A DNA stretch of 64,000 nucleotides. Source: Natronohydrobacter thiooxidans (GTDB taxonomy: Bacteria > Pseudomonadota > Alphaproteobacteria > Rhodobacterales > Rhodobacteraceae). Made by a program: the position numbers and the translations under genes. The DNA is taken from assembly GCF_001884735.1 (NCBI RefSeq), contig NZ_MJAP01000032.1, forward strand, positions 1 through 64,000, given 5' to 3'. The first letter of the stretch is position 1. Every line of letters starts with the position of its first letter. Positions 55,015-64,000 of the stretch are shown piece by piece. The notes below the pieces were generated by a model. The model was not told the origin of the DNA and made no database searches. It saw only the letters and a list, made by a program, of their open reading frames with translations.

Positions 55015-55045
55015 AAAGCCCCCGGTTCGCGGAACCGGGGGCTTT
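55015..55045. terminator. Bidirectional terminator between folD and cysNC
   Basis: A perfect 14-bp stem (AAAGCCCCCGGTTC with GAACCGGGGGCTTT) and a GCG loop lie between two convergent genes. A/T ends on both sides fit termination in both directions. Confidence 0.85.
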
Positions 55046-55051
55046 GTCATG

Positions 55052-56950
55052 TCACGGGATGAGTTTCGCGATGATCAGATCCGCGGCCTCTTCGGCACTC
55101 ATGCGTGCAGTGTCGATGCGAATCTGCGGCGCTTCGGGCGCCTCATAGGGCGAGTCGATGCCGGTGAAATTCTTCAACTGACCGGCACGCGCCTTCGCAT
55201 ACAGCCCCTTCACGTCGCGCTTTTCGGCTTCTTCCAGCGGGGTGTCGATGAAGATTTCGACGAATTCGCCTGGTTGCATCATGGCGCGCACCATTTCGCG
55301 CTCCGAACGGAAGGGCGAGATGAAGGCCGTGATCACGATCAGCCCGGCATCGGTCATCAGCTTCGCCACTTCGCCCACACGGCGGATATTCTCGACCCGG
55401 TCCGCATCAGTGAAACCCAGATCCTTGTTCAGCCCGTGGCGCACATTGTCACCATCCAGCAGGAAAGTATGGCGGTTCATCCGCGCAAGCTTCTTCTCGA
55501 CCAGATTGGCAATCGTGGATTTGCCGGAACCAGAAAGCCCGGTCATCCACAGCACCATCGGCTTTTGGTTCTTCATCCCCGCATGATGCTCGCGCGAGAT
55601 ATCGGTCGCCTGCCAATGGATGTTCTGCGCGCGCCGCAGCGCGAAATGGATCAGTCCTGCCCCGACCGTGCGATTGGTCATCTTGTCGATCAGGATGAAC
55701 CCGCCCAGATCGCGGCTGTCCTGATAGGGGGCAAAGGGGATTTCGCGATCCGTGGTGATATTGGCCACGCCGATGGCATTCAGGTCCAGTGTCTTGCTGG
55801 CCAGATGTTCCATCGTGTTGACATTGACCTGATATTTCGGCTGCGCCACAGTTGCGCTGACGGTCAGCGGCCCCAGCTTCAGCCAATAGGTCCGGCCGGG
55901 GACAAGCTGATCCTCATCCATCCAGATGACACTCGCCTCAAACTGGTCCGCCACTTCCACCGGGTTGTTCGCAGCCGTGATCACCTGACCGCGCGAACAG
56001 TCGATCTCGTCCGCGAAGCACAGGGTCACGGCCTGACCGGCCACCGCCATATCCAGATCGCCATCCATGGTAACAATCCGCGAAATCACCGAGGTTTTGC
56101 CCGAGGGCAGCACGCGGATCTCGTCGCCCACCGAGACATGGCCAGAGGCTATCGTGCCCGAAAAGCCCCGGAAATCCAGATTCGGGCGGTTCACCCATTG
56201 CACCTGCATGCGAAACGGCTTCTGCTGATCCAGAGTCTGGTCCAGTTCGACGGTTTCCAGATGCTCCATCAGGGTCGGGCCGTCATACCAACGCGTGTTC
56301 GCGCTGCGCGTCGTCATATTGTCGCCCGCCAGCCCAGAAATCGGGATCGGGGTGAAATCGGCAATGCCGATGCTTTCGGCAAAGGCGCGATACTCTGCCA
56401 GAATGCGGTCATAGGCGGCCTTGTCATAGCCGATCAGATCCATCTTGTTGATGGCCAGCACCAGATGCCGGATGCCCAGCAGATGCGCCAGATAGCTGTG
56501 GCGCCGGGTCTGGGTCAGCACGCCTTTGCGCGCGTCGATCAGGATCACGGCCAGATCGGCGGTCGAGGCGCCGGTGGCCATATTACGCGTATATTGTTCA
56601 TGCCCCGGCGTATCCGCGACGATGAACTTGCGCTTCTCGGTCGCAAAAAAGCGATAGGCCACGTCAATGGTGATGCCCTGTTCACGCTCGGCGGCCAGAC
56701 CATCGACCAGCAGCGCGAAGTCGATATTCTCGCCCTGCGTGCCGACACGGCGCGAATCGGCCTCCAGCGTGGCGAGCTGATCCTCGAAGATCATCTTGCT
56801 GTCATAGAGAAGCCGCCCGATCAGCGTGGACTTTCCGTCATCGACCGAACCGCAAGTGATGAAACGCAGCATGGTCTTGTGCTGATGGGTCTCCAGATAG
56901 GCGTCGATATCCTCGGCAATGAGCGCGTCGGTTTTGTAAATCTCGTTCAT
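55052..56950 (-). CDS. cysNC: Bifunctional sulfate adenylyltransferase subunit 1 / APS kinase
   Basis: A 632-residue fusion. Residues 1-430 form the CysN GTPase ([32 protein letters not shown]). Residues of about 445-632 form the CysC kinase ([18 protein letters not shown]). GTP hydrolysis drives APS formation by CysD, and the kinase then makes PAPS. It overlaps the cysD stop by one base. Confidence 0.96.
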   Translation of the reverse strand: MNEIYKTDALIAEDIDAYLETHQHKTMLRFITCGSVDDGKSTLIGRLLYDSKMIFEDQLATLEADSRRVGTQGENIDFALLVDGLAAEREQGITIDVAYRFFATEKRKFIVADTPGHEQYTRNMATGASTADLAVILIDARKGVLTQTRRHSYLAHLLGIRHLVLAINKMDLIGYDKAAYDRILAEYRAFAESIGIADFTPIPISGLAGDNMTTRSANTRWYDGPTLMEHLETVELDQTLDQQKPFRMQVQWVNRPNLDFRGFSGTIASGHVSVGDEIRVLPSGKTSVISRIVTMDGDLDMAVAGQAVTLCFADEIDCSRGQVITAANNPVEVADQFEASVIWMDEDQLVPGRTYWLKLGPLTVSATVAQPKYQVNVNTMEHLASKTLDLNAIGVANITTDREIPFAPYQDSRDLGGFILIDKMTNRTVGAGLIHFALRRAQNIHWQATDISREHHAGMKNQKPMVLWMTGLSGSGKSTIANLVEKKLARMNRHTFLLDGDNVRHGLNKDLGFTDADRVENIRRVGEVAKLMTDAGLIVITAFISPFRSEREMVRAMMQPGEFVEIFIDTPLEEAEKRDVKGLYAKARAGQLKNFTGIDSPYEAPEAPQIRIDTARMSAEEAADLIIAKLIP

Positions 56951-57852
56951 CAGAAATAGCCTTCCTGCTTCTTTTTCTCCATGGACGCGGCCTGATCATG
57001 GTCAATCGCGCGGCCTTGGCGTTCGGATGTGGTGGTGAGCAGCATTTCCTGAATGATCTCGGGCAGGGTGGTCGCGCGGCTCTCGACCGCGCCGGTCAGC
57101 GGATAGCAGCCCAGCGTGCGGAATCGAATCGAGCGCATCACCGGCTCTTCGCCCTTCAGCGGGAAGCGGTCATCATCGACCATCAGCGTCAGCCCGTCCC
57201 GGATCACAGTCGGCCGCTCGGCCGCGTAGTAAAGCGGCACGATCTCGATGTTTTCCAGATGGATATACTGCCAGATATCCAGCTCGGTCCAGTTCGACAG
57301 CGGAAAGACCCGCATCGATTCGCCGCGCGCCTTGCGCGCATTATAGGTGCGCCACAATTCCGGGCGCTGATTCTTCGGATCCCAGCGATGGCTGGCGGTG
57401 CGGAAGCTGAAAATCCGCTCCTTGGCGCGGCTCTTTTCCTCGTCGCGCCGCGCGCCGCCGAAAGCTGCATCAAAGCCGTGCAGGTCAAGCGCCTGTTTCA
57501 GCCCTTCGGTTTTCCACATATCCGTATGCAGCCCGCCATGATCGAAAGGGTTGATGCCCTGACGCACCGCATCGGGGTTCTGATGCACCAGAAGCTGCAT
57601 CCCCGCCTTGCGCGCGGCGCGGTCGCGCAAGCTGTACATGTCGCGGAATTTCCAGGTCGTATCGACATGCAACAGCGGGAAGGGCGGGGGCGATGGGTAG
57701 AACGCCTTTTTTGCCAGATGCAGCATCACGGCGCTGTCCTTGCCGACAGAATAGAGCATCACCGGCTTTTCAGCCTCGGAGACGACTTCGCGCATGATAT
57801 GGATCGCCTCGGCCTCAAGGCGTTGCAAATGGGTCAGGGAACGGAGGGACAT
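56950..57852 (-). CDS. cysD: Sulfate adenylyltransferase subunit 2
   Basis: 300 residues from the ATG at 57852, the conserved start ([19 protein letters not shown]); the frame is open farther upstream without support. The PP-loop ATP pyrophosphatase motif [11 protein letters not shown] and the [20 protein letters not shown] region are intact. It forms APS from sulfate and ATP. It is divergent from a LuxR-type regulator. Confidence 0.96.
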   Translation of the reverse strand: MSLRSLTHLQRLEAEAIHIMREVVSEAEKPVMLYSVGKDSAVMLHLAKKAFYPSPPPFPLLHVDTTWKFRDMYSLRDRAARKAGMQLLVHQNPDAVRQGINPFDHGGLHTDMWKTEGLKQALDLHGFDAAFGGARRDEEKSRAKERIFSFRTASHRWDPKNQRPELWRTYNARKARGESMRVFPLSNWTELDIWQYIHLENIEIVPLYYAAERPTVIRDGLTLMVDDDRFPLKGEEPVMRSIRFRTLGCYPLTGAVESRATTLPEIIQEMLLTTTSERQGRAIDHDQAASMEKKKQEGYF

Positions 57853-57911
57853 CAGCTTTCCTGCATCAAATTGTGTTTCAGCGCTCGTAATCCGGCCCTG
57901 ATCCGGTGTAA

Positions 57912-57927
57912 CCTCCCAAATGGGAGG
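57912..57927. promoter_or_regulatory. Palindrome between cysD and the LuxR-type gene
   Basis: CCTCCCA-AA-TGGGAGG is a perfect 7-bp inverted repeat with a 2-bp spacer, in the 88-base divergent region. It resembles an operator for a dimeric regulator and could control both directions. Its position also argues for the later ATG (57941) of the regulator gene. Confidence 0.55.
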
Positions 57928-57940
57928 GTGTTGGTCCGCC

Positions 57941-58825
57941 ATGCTGTCACTACAGGAATCCGAGCTGCTTCTGGCCATCGCGCAGGCCGGGAGAGAGCGC
58001 AGTGCCTGGCCTCAGGCGTTGCGCCTGCTGGCCGCGCAGGTGCAGGCAGAGGCTGGCCTGCTGTTCCTGCCAGAGGGGGGCTGGGATCAGTCGGGGGCGA
58101 TGGGGCGGCCCTTGCCGGAAATATTCGCCGGATTGCGGCTGGGGCGCGTCTACACGGCAGAAGAGCTTGCCGACCGGGCCCTGACCGGGCTGCAAGCTGT
58201 CGCCGATCTGCGCGCCATTGGCATGACGGGTTCCGCTTGGCTGATGACAACGCGGAGCCGGGGCAGTTTCCGGGCGGTCGACAGTGCGGTGCTTTCGGCC
58301 TTTGCGCCGCATATCGCGCAGGCGCTGGCCACGGGCGACGCTTTACATCAGCTTGCGGACCGGCTGACGCAGCACGAGCAGGTCGCAAGGCGGCTTGGGA
58401 TGGGCCTTGTGCAGGCTGACCCGTCGGGCCGGATCCTGGCGATGGATGAGACAGCGCTTGACCTGCTGGCCCGCGCCGATGTCACGCTCGGCAAGCTGTC
58501 CCCGGGCGTCGTCGAACTGGCGCCAAGGCTTGAACTGGCTGTCCGGCAGAACCCGGATGGCAGTCTTGCTGCGGTGCTGCGTGCCACGGATATCCCCTTG
58601 CCCGAGGCAGGTATCATCGCACAGGCGCTGGGTGTCTCGCTGGCCGAGGCGCGGCTGGCCCGCGCGCTGGGCATGGGGGACACACTGGCTCAGGCCGCCG
58701 GGCGTCTGGGGCTGACCGTCGAAACCGCGCGCGCCTATTCCAGACAGATTTTCGCCAAGACCGGTCTGCGTGGTCAGCCCGACCTGATGCGCAGGCTCTG
58801 GGCGGGTGCCGTGCCGCTGGGCTGA
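57941..58825 (+). CDS. LuxR-family (helix-turn-helix) regulator
   Basis: 294 residues from the ATG at 57941; an ATG at 57920 lies inside the palindrome. The middle has weak GAF/PAS-like features (residues 20-140 and [18 protein letters not shown]). The C-terminal 65 residues form a LuxR helix-turn-helix ([34 protein letters not shown]). No phospho-receiver is seen. It is divergent from cysD, so it may regulate sulfate activation, though CysB/Cbl usually do this elsewhere. Confidence 0.85.
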   Translation: MLSLQESELLLAIAQAGRERSAWPQALRLLAAQVQAEAGLLFLPEGGWDQSGAMGRPLPEIFAGLRLGRVYTAEELADRALTGLQAVADLRAIGMTGSAWLMTTRSRGSFRAVDSAVLSAFAPHIAQALATGDALHQLADRLTQHEQVARRLGMGLVQADPSGRILAMDETALDLLARADVTLGKLSPGVVELAPRLELAVRQNPDGSLAAVLRATDIPLPEAGIIAQALGVSLAEARLARALGMGDTLAQAAGRLGLTVETARAYSRQIFAKTGLRGQPDLMRRLWAGAVPLG

Positions 58826-58831
58826 GTTCTG

Positions 58832-59440
58832 TCAGCGCTTGCGCGCGAAACGGGACTCTGTGCCCGCTGCGAGGCGGCGGATGTTATCCGCGTGCTTCCC
58901 GAAGATCATCGCGCCCAAAGCCACGAACAGCACGATCATTGATCCATACCCCAGCGCCAAAGCCAGAAGCGGGCTGAGCGCTGTTGCGACCAGCGCAGAG
59001 AGCGAGGAATAGCGTGACAGCGCAAAGACCCCGACCCAGATCGCGCAGATCGCCAGTCCCACCGGCCATGCCAGCGCAAGCGCGGTGCCGATGAAGGTTG
59101 CAACCCCCTTGCCGCCTTTGAAGCCAAGATAGACCGGGTAGAGATGCCCCAGAAAGGCCGCGAGGGCCGCGACCTGCGCAGCATCCTCGCCCAGTAGCCA
59201 CCACGCAAGCAGGGCTGCAATCGCGCCCTTGCCCGCATCCAGCAGAAAGGTCAGCAGCCCCGCCAGCTTGTTGCCGGTGCGCATGACATTGGTCGCGCCG
59301 ATATTGCCGGATCCGATCTGGCGCAGATCGCCCAGCCCCATCACCCGTGCGATCACCACGCCAAAAGGCACAGAGCCCAGCGCATAGGCCAGCAGCCCCA
59401 CAATTCCCAGCAGCCAGAAAGGCGTGACAAGTTCAGGCAT
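58832..59440 (-). CDS. plsY: Glycerol-3-phosphate acyltransferase PlsY
   Basis: 202 residues from the ATG at 59440. Five hydrophobic helices carry the family motifs GSVPFGVVIAR, IGSGNIGATNVMRTGNK, FLGHLYPVYLGFKGGKGVAT and a late GKHADNIRRL. It acylates glycerol-3-phosphate using acyl-phosphate in the inner membrane. It overlaps pyrC' by eight bases. Confidence 0.95.
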   Translation of the reverse strand: MPELVTPFWLLGIVGLLAYALGSVPFGVVIARVMGLGDLRQIGSGNIGATNVMRTGNKLAGLLTFLLDAGKGAIAALLAWWLLGEDAAQVAALAAFLGHLYPVYLGFKGGKGVATFIGTALALAWPVGLAICAIWVGVFALSRYSSLSALVATALSPLLALALGYGSMIVLFVALGAMIFGKHADNIRRLAAGTESRFARKR

Positions 59441-60722
59441 CGGAGACCTCGCGCTCGTAAACAGCTTGACCGCCGACATAGGTCGCCAGCACGCGGCCTT
59501 GCATCCGCGCGCCGTCAAACGGCGTGTTCTTCGACTTGGACAGCAGCGCGAACCGGTCCAGCACAAAGGGCGCATCCGGGTCGAACAGCAGCAGATCGGC
59601 AGGCGACCCGGCGGTCAGCCGCCCCGAAGGCAGCCCCAGCCGCTGCGCCGGATTGAAGGACAATGCGCGCCAGATCAGCGGCAGGGGCAGCCCGTCAGAA
59701 TGATGCAGGCGCATCGCGGCGGGCAGCAGCGTTTCCAGCCCCACCGCCCCGGCGGCGGCTTCCTCGAAGGGCAGGCGCTTCGATTCCTCGTCATGCGGCG
59801 TATGCATCGAGCAGATCACATCGATCAGCCCATCCGCCACGGCCTGCACCATGGCGCGCCGGTCATCCTCGCAGCGCAAGGGCGGGGTGAATTTGAAGAA
59901 GGTGCGATAATCGCCCACATCGAACTCGTTCAGCGTGAGATGGTGGATCGAAATCCCCGCCGTGACATCCAGCCCGTTGCGCTTCGCGCGTTCCAGCGCG
60001 GGCAGGCTGCGCGCGCTGGTGATCTGGTCGGCATGGTAGCGCACACCGGTCATCTCGACCAAGCCCATGTCGCGGTCAAACCCCATCCGCTCGGCCATGG
60101 GCGACACAGCAGGCAAGCCGCGCAGCGAGGCGAATTTCCCGCTGCTCGCGCAGGCCCCGGCGGACAGTCCCGCATCCTGCGGATGGCCGATGATCAGCGC
60201 CCCCAGTCCGCGCGCATAGGTCATGCAGCGCGACAGCACCTTGGTATCCGACACCACCCTGTCGCCATCGGTAAAGGCCACCGCCCCGGCATCCAGCAGA
60301 AAGCCGATCTCGGCCATCTCGCGCCCCGCACGTCCGCGCGTGAGTGCGGCCATGCAGCGGATATTGACCGGTGTGCGCGCCTCGGCGCGGCGGGTGACGT
60401 ATTCCAGCACCTCGGGCGTGTCGATGGCAGGGTCCGTGTCGGGGCGCAGGATCATCGTGGTGACACCCCCGCGCGCGGCGGCCAGCCCGGCACTGCGCAG
60501 CGATTCGCGATGCTGCGCGCCCGGCTCGCCGATCTGCACGCCCATATCGACAATGCCGGGCGCGAGGCATTTGCCCGCGCAGTCAATGCGCCGGGCACCG
60601 TCAGGGCAGGGCGCGTCGATTGCCGAAATCTGCCCCGCCTCGACCGTCAGACTGCCCGTCCGCTCGGTCCCGGTTTCGGGATCGATCAGGCGGGCATTGT
60701 GAAACCAGAGCGTCATGAGCAC
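59433..60722 (-). CDS. pyrC': Noncatalytic dihydroorotase-like protein PyrC' (PyrX)
   Basis: A 429-residue protein of the dihydroorotase fold. The metal-binding HxH motif is replaced (MGVQIGEPG instead of the usual DxHVHLREPG), and the catalytic Asp of the DHAPH motif is lost (SMHTPHDEESK). In Pseudomonas and relatives such inactive dihydroorotases are structural partners of aspartate carbamoyltransferase, whose gene pyrB lies three genes upstream here. An active dihydroorotase must be encoded elsewhere. Confidence 0.9.
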   Translation of the reverse strand: MLMTLWFHNARLIDPETGTERTGSLTVEAGQISAIDAPCPDGARRIDCAGKCLAPGIVDMGVQIGEPGAQHRESLRSAGLAAARGGVTTMILRPDTDPAIDTPEVLEYVTRRAEARTPVNIRCMAALTRGRAGREMAEIGFLLDAGAVAFTDGDRVVSDTKVLSRCMTYARGLGALIIGHPQDAGLSAGACASSGKFASLRGLPAVSPMAERMGFDRDMGLVEMTGVRYHADQITSARSLPALERAKRNGLDVTAGISIHHLTLNEFDVGDYRTFFKFTPPLRCEDDRRAMVQAVADGLIDVICSMHTPHDEESKRLPFEEAAAGAVGLETLLPAAMRLHHSDGLPLPLIWRALSFNPAQRLGLPSGRLTAGSPADLLLFDPDAPFVLDRFALLSKSKNTPFDGARMQGRVLATYVGGQAVYEREVSDA

Positions 60723-60726
60723 ATCC

Positions 60727-61170
60727 TCAGCGGGTCAGAGTGTCGCGGATCAGTCGGGCGACAGCGGGGGCGTTGGTCAGATGTTGCAGCGATACAAGGC
60801 GCGTGTCGGTCTGCAGCGAAATGCTGGTCAGCCAGACACGGATGCGCCGGATCCGGTGCAACTCGATAGCGTCATCCTCGGCCAGAATCAGACGGCGATC
60901 GGTCAGCGCGTAGACAGGCCGCGCCCCGAAAATGCGCTGCATCAGCAAGGGTCCGGCCAGAAAGACAAAGGTCGTGAACAAGCCCGACCCCAGCCCGGAC
61001 AATTCGCGCTGAAGCCCGCCATCCAGCGCGATTTTCAGAACAACGGCCAGCATCAGCAAGAGCGTCGCGAGAATGCCATCGGTCAGGAGCTGCACCTGCC
61101 GGTCCTGCGCGATCACTGCGCGCAACCCTTCGCCGGGTTGCAAGGTGACATGGGCGGGCAGCGGGGGCAT
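60727..61170 (-). CDS. Small membrane protein with bacterial PH-like domain
   Basis: 147 residues. Two hydrophobic helices (about 29-48 and 62-80) are followed by a PH-like (DUF304-type) beta region (YALTDRRLILAEDDAIELHRI). It overlaps the next upstream gene by one base and sits inside the pyrB-pyrC' unit. Function unknown. Confidence 0.8.
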   Translation of the reverse strand: MPPLPAHVTLQPGEGLRAVIAQDRQVQLLTDGILATLLLMLAVVLKIALDGGLQRELSGLGSGLFTTFVFLAGPLLMQRIFGARPVYALTDRRLILAEDDAIELHRIRRIRVWLTSISLQTDTRLVSLQHLTNAPAVARLIRDTLTR

Positions 61171-61640
61171 CAGGCCCCCTTGCGCTTGGCGCGCTTGTCG
61201 CGTGCCGCAAGGATTTCGGCCACGACAGATTCGGCATCCGCGACATGCTTGATCAGATGCTTGTCACCCGATTTCGTGATGAACTGGATATCCCCGAACA
61301 GCCGACGCACGGTTTCCAGCTCCATCAGATAGGTCTCGCGCCCGCCCGGCCCGACAAGGCGCATAGTGCTCAGCACCCAGTAAAACCGCATCTGTTCCGA
61401 ATAAAGCCACGCCCCGCGCACGCCCAGAGCCAGCACTGCGCCCAGCGAGCCAATGGCGACATGATCAGAGCCAAGCACGCTCAGCACCACCCCGGCCCCC
61501 ACCATGCCCAGAAGCGCCATCACCCCGTGATCGCGCCAGAACACGCCCTTGTCAGCGCGGATCTCGCGCAGTTTTTTCTCGCCGGATTCAGGCGTGAAAA
61601 CCGTCGCGTCCAACCGGGATTTGCGGATTCTCTCAGCCAT
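61170..61640 (-). CDS. Bacterial PH-domain membrane protein
   Basis: 156 residues from the ATG at 61640. A central pair of hydrophobic helices ([34 protein letters not shown]) is followed by a PH-like domain ([37 protein letters not shown]). It overlaps pyrB by eight bases, so it is coupled to it. It may form a pair with the next PH protein. Confidence 0.8.
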   Translation of the reverse strand: MAERIRKSRLDATVFTPESGEKKLREIRADKGVFWRDHGVMALLGMVGAGVVLSVLGSDHVAIGSLGAVLALGVRGAWLYSEQMRFYWVLSTMRLVGPGGRETYLMELETVRRLFGDIQFITKSGDKHLIKHVADAESVVAEILAARDKRAKRKGA

Positions 61641-62601
61641 GTGCGGCCTCCCGCAAACGCTCGCGTTCGCGCCGCGCGCGCAGATTGCGCGCCAGCAGAT
61701 CCATACAGGCCATGCGCACGGCCACGCCCATCTCGACCTGTTCCTGAATGACCGAGCGGTTGATGTCATCGGCAATCGCCCCGTCAATCTCGACGCCCCG
61801 GTTCATCGGACCCGGATGCATGACGATGGCATCCTCCTTGGCATGGGCCAGTTTCTCGGCATCCAGCCCGTAGCGGTGGAAATACTCGCGCTCCGAGGGC
61901 ACAAACCCGCCATCCATCCGCTCGCGCTGCAGCCGCAGCATCATGACGACATCCGCGCCCGCGAGCCCTGCGCGCATGTCATCAAACACCTCGACACCGA
62001 ATTCCTCGACGCCCTTGGGCATCAGCGTGGGTGGCCCCACCAGCCGCACGCGATTCTCCATCTTGCCCAGCAGGATCAGGTTTGATCGCGCGACCCGGCT
62101 ATGCGCAATATCCCCGCAGATCGCGATGGACAGCCGGTGCAGACGGCCTTTCTTGCGCCGGATGGTCAGCGCATCCAGCAGCGCCTGGGTCGGATGCTCA
62201 TGCTTGCCATCGCCTGCGTTCAGAACCGCGCAATTCACCTTTTCGGCCAGCAGGTTGACGGCCCCCGAACTGCCATGCCGCACGACCAGCAGATCGGGGT
62301 GCATCGCATTCAGCGTCAGCGCCGTGTCGATCAGCGTCTCGCCCTTCTTCACGCTGGAATGCGCCATGGACATGTTCATCACATCCGCACCCAGCCGCTT
62401 GCCCGCCAGTTCGAAACTGGCCTGGGTGCGGGTCGAATTCTCGAAGAACATGTTGATCTGCGTCATGCCTTCCAGCGCGCGGCCATGCTTTTCGGCAGAC
62501 CGGTTCAGCGCCACATAATTCTCGGCGAGATCAAGAATGGCAGTGATCTCGGTGGGGTGGAGCGGCTCGATGCCCAGAAGGTGAGTCTGTGAAAATGCCA
62601 T
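61633..62601 (-). CDS. pyrB: Aspartate carbamoyltransferase catalytic subunit
   Basis: 322 residues from the ATG at 62601. The carbamoyl-phosphate site [20 protein letters not shown], the KKGETLIDT loop, the [12 protein letters not shown] helix and [13 protein letters not shown] are all intact. It makes carbamoyl-aspartate for pyrimidine synthesis. There is no PyrI gene; the inactive PyrC' downstream is the likely partner. Confidence 0.96.
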   Translation of the reverse strand: MAFSQTHLLGIEPLHPTEITAILDLAENYVALNRSAEKHGRALEGMTQINMFFENSTRTQASFELAGKRLGADVMNMSMAHSSVKKGETLIDTALTLNAMHPDLLVVRHGSSGAVNLLAEKVNCAVLNAGDGKHEHPTQALLDALTIRRKKGRLHRLSIAICGDIAHSRVARSNLILLGKMENRVRLVGPPTLMPKGVEEFGVEVFDDMRAGLAGADVVMMLRLQRERMDGGFVPSEREYFHRYGLDAEKLAHAKEDAIVMHPGPMNRGVEIDGAIADDINRSVIQEQVEMGVAVRMACMDLLARNLRARRERERLREAAHG

Positions 62602-62700
62602 GCGTCCCCCGCAACCCGCGTCTCGCGCTGTTATAGAAACCGCGCCTTGCAACGACAAGGCCGCTTTACCCTTTGACAGGGGCAGATTACCTTGCGCTGC

Positions 62701-63522
62701 ATGAGCTTGCAGACCGGATGGGAAACAGACTGGCATATCGCGCGCGCCTGCCTTGAATGGCAGGTCGATATGGGCGTGGATGAAGCCATCTGTGATGCGC
62801 CCCTTGATCGCTTTGCGCTCGACCCGGCCCCGGCGCCCAAAACCGCGCCCAAACCCGCGCCCCAGTCCCCGGCCAAAGCCGCCGCCGCCCCCGCTGCGCC
62901 CGAAGTCGAGATTGACCCTGTGCGCGAGGCCGAAACCATGGCGACAGCCGCCGCCGATCTCGACGCGCTCGCTGCGGCGCTCGCCGATTATCCGCATTGC
63001 GAGTTGAAACTCGGCGCGCGCAATCTGGTCTTTTCCGACGGGCGCATAGGTGCGCGCGTGATGATCGTGGGAGAGGCGCCGGGGCGCGAAGAAGACCTGC
63101 GCGGGCGTCCCTTCGTGGGCGAGGCAGGCCAGCTTCTGGACCGGATGTTCGCGGCCATCGGGATGGGGCGTGACCATCCCGACATGGCGCAGGCGCTCTA
63201 CATCACCAACATTCTGCCCTGGCGCCCGCCACAGAACCGCGACCCCAGCCCCGAAGAGCGCGCCATGATGCGCCCCTTCGTGCTGCGCCATATCGAACTG
63301 GCCGCACCCGATATTCTGGTGCTGATGGGGCGTATCTCTTCCTCGACCATGCTGGGCAGCAATGATGGAATCACCAAAATCCGCGGCCAGTGGCGCGAGG
63401 TCGCGGGCCGACCCGCGCTGCCGATGCTGCACCCGGCCTATCTGCTGCGCAATCCTGCGGCCAAGCGCGAGGCATGGGCCGATCTTCTGGCGCTTCAGGC
63501 CCGGTTGAGGACCAGTTCATGA
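62701..63522 (+). CDS. Uracil-DNA glycosylase, family 4-like
   Basis: 273 residues from the ATG at 62701. An alanine/proline-rich linker (residues 40-75) leads to the UDG fold: [49 protein letters not shown] and [11 protein letters not shown]. True family 4 enzymes bind a 4Fe-4S cluster, but only one of the expected early cysteines is seen ([10 protein letters not shown]), so the cluster may be absent. It removes uracil from DNA. It overlaps moaB by four bases. Confidence 0.88.
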   Translation: MSLQTGWETDWHIARACLEWQVDMGVDEAICDAPLDRFALDPAPAPKTAPKPAPQSPAKAAAAPAAPEVEIDPVREAETMATAAADLDALAAALADYPHCELKLGARNLVFSDGRIGARVMIVGEAPGREEDLRGRPFVGEAGQLLDRMFAAIGMGRDHPDMAQALYITNILPWRPPQNRDPSPEERAMMRPFVLRHIELAAPDILVLMGRISSSTMLGSNDGITKIRGQWREVAGRPALPMLHPAYLLRNPAAKREAWADLLALQARLRTSS

Positions 63523-64000
63523 GCCGTATCGACGAGACCAGACCCTTCATGCCCGTGCGCTTTGCCGTGCTCACTGTCTCGGATACGCGCGATCCGGCCA
63601 ACGACAAATCCGGCGACACGCTCGCCGCCCGGATCGAGGGCGCAGGGCATACCCTAGCGGCCCGCGATATTGTGCGCGATGAGCGCGACCAGATTGCCGC
63701 GCAACTGCGCGCATGGTGCGCAGACCCCGGCATCGACGCTATCCTGACCACAGGCGGCACCGGCCTGACCGGGCGTGATGTCACGGTCGAGGCGCATCGC
63801 GACGTCTATGAGAAGGAAATCGAAGCTTTTGGCACAGTCTTCACCATCGTCTCGATGCAGAAGATCGGCACATCCGCCATCCAGTCGCGGGCCTGTGCCG
63901 GTGTGGCGCAGGGCACTTACCTCTTCGCGCTGCCCGGCTCGCCCGGTGCCTGCAAGGATGCCTGGGATGAGATATTGGTGCTGCAATTTGATTTTCGTCA
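63519..64000 (+). CDS. moaB: Molybdenum cofactor biosynthesis protein MoaB (partial at window end)
   Basis: The first 160 codons are in the window, with no stop. VLTVSDTRDPANDKSGDTLAARIE, ILTTGGTGLTGRDVTVEA and FALPGSPGACKDAWDEI mark the MogA/MoaB fold that adenylylates molybdopterin. The start overlaps the glycosylase stop (ATGA). Little is likely missing at the 3' end, since homologues are about 170-180 residues. Confidence 0.93.
   Translation, partial: MSRIDETRPFMPVRFAVLTVSDTRDPANDKSGDTLAARIEGAGHTLAARDIVRDERDQIAAQLRAWCADPGIDAILTTGGTGLTGRDVTVEAHRDVYEKEIEAFGTVFTIVSMQKIGTSAIQSRACAGVAQGTYLFALPGSPGACKDAWDEILVLQFDFR

Noticed and set aside
55049..56959. A 636-codon plus-strand open frame opposite cysNC
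   Set aside because: Shadow of cysNC; composition is unlike a real protein.
1..64000. CRISPR arrays or cas genes
   Set aside because: No regularly spaced repeats and no Cas-like proteins were seen; the only tandem repeat is the 14-bp one at 33273.

Overview
The window comes from a high-GC alphaproteobacterium, almost certainly a member of the Rhodobacteraceae (Rhodobacterales). The evidence is the gene order ffh - AroQ-type protein - rpsP - rimM - trmD, the atpI-atpB-atpE-atpF'-atpF block with both b and b' subunits, fhs with folD, plsY-pyrC'-bPH-bPH-pyrB, the TAXI-type TRAP transporter with DUF1850, and the strong use of G/C-ending codons. I cannot name the genus from sequence reading alone.

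0-20.6 kb, accessory, the most unusual part: a cluster of exported proteins built around five caspase-like (peptidase C14 / orthocaspase) proteins. All five have signal peptides and an intact His-Cys dyad. Their tails differ: Sel1 repeats plus a peptidoglycan-binding domain, SPOR-like plus SH3, EF-hand plus DUF4384 (two copies), and a formylglycine-generating-enzyme-like domain. They are interleaved with two OmpA-type peptidoglycan-binding proteins, a four-haem cytochrome c that also ends in a DUF4384-like domain, a ferric-reductase-like membrane flavoprotein and a solute-binding protein without a permease. The layout reads as two [OmpA + two caspases] modules. A three-gene minus-strand unit (lipoprotein, unknown protein, double glycosyltransferase) lies inside the cluster. 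The genes point to a protease system at the cell envelope and peptidoglycan, possibly sensing calcium or redox state. Its function is not known to me.

20.6-25.7 kb, scrap region downstream of tRNA-Ser(GGA): decayed IS66-family tnpA and tnpC, a truncated phage tail-fibre gene, a DMT transporter, small membrane proteins, and an RNase A-like polymorphic-toxin fragment with its CdiI-type immunity gene. It looks like a worn-down integration hot spot at the 3' end of the tRNA gene.

25.8-35.2 kb, mostly core: ureidoglycine aminohydrolase, PQQ-type sugar dehydrogenase, SRP/ribosome-maturation operon, aroA (class II), a ParA-like ATPase, and an Lrp regulator divergent from a LysE exporter.

35.2-45.9 kb: TAXI-TRAP transporter operon; a four-gene operon of circularly permuted ATP-grasp, alpha-E, transglutaminase and the Anbu proteasome-like peptidase; an ArsR regulator; the F0 ATP synthase operon.

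45.9-64 kb: a GntR regulator, an OmpA lipoprotein, an Ada-like regulator/repair protein, an MFS transporter, asd, the one-carbon group (fhs, AroQ-like, and two folD paralogues of which the first has lost the catalytic lysine), sulfate activation (cysD, cysNC) divergent from a LuxR-type regulator, plsY with a catalytically dead dihydroorotase (PyrC'), two bacterial PH proteins and pyrB, then a family 4-like uracil-DNA glycosylase and moaB, which runs off the end of the window.
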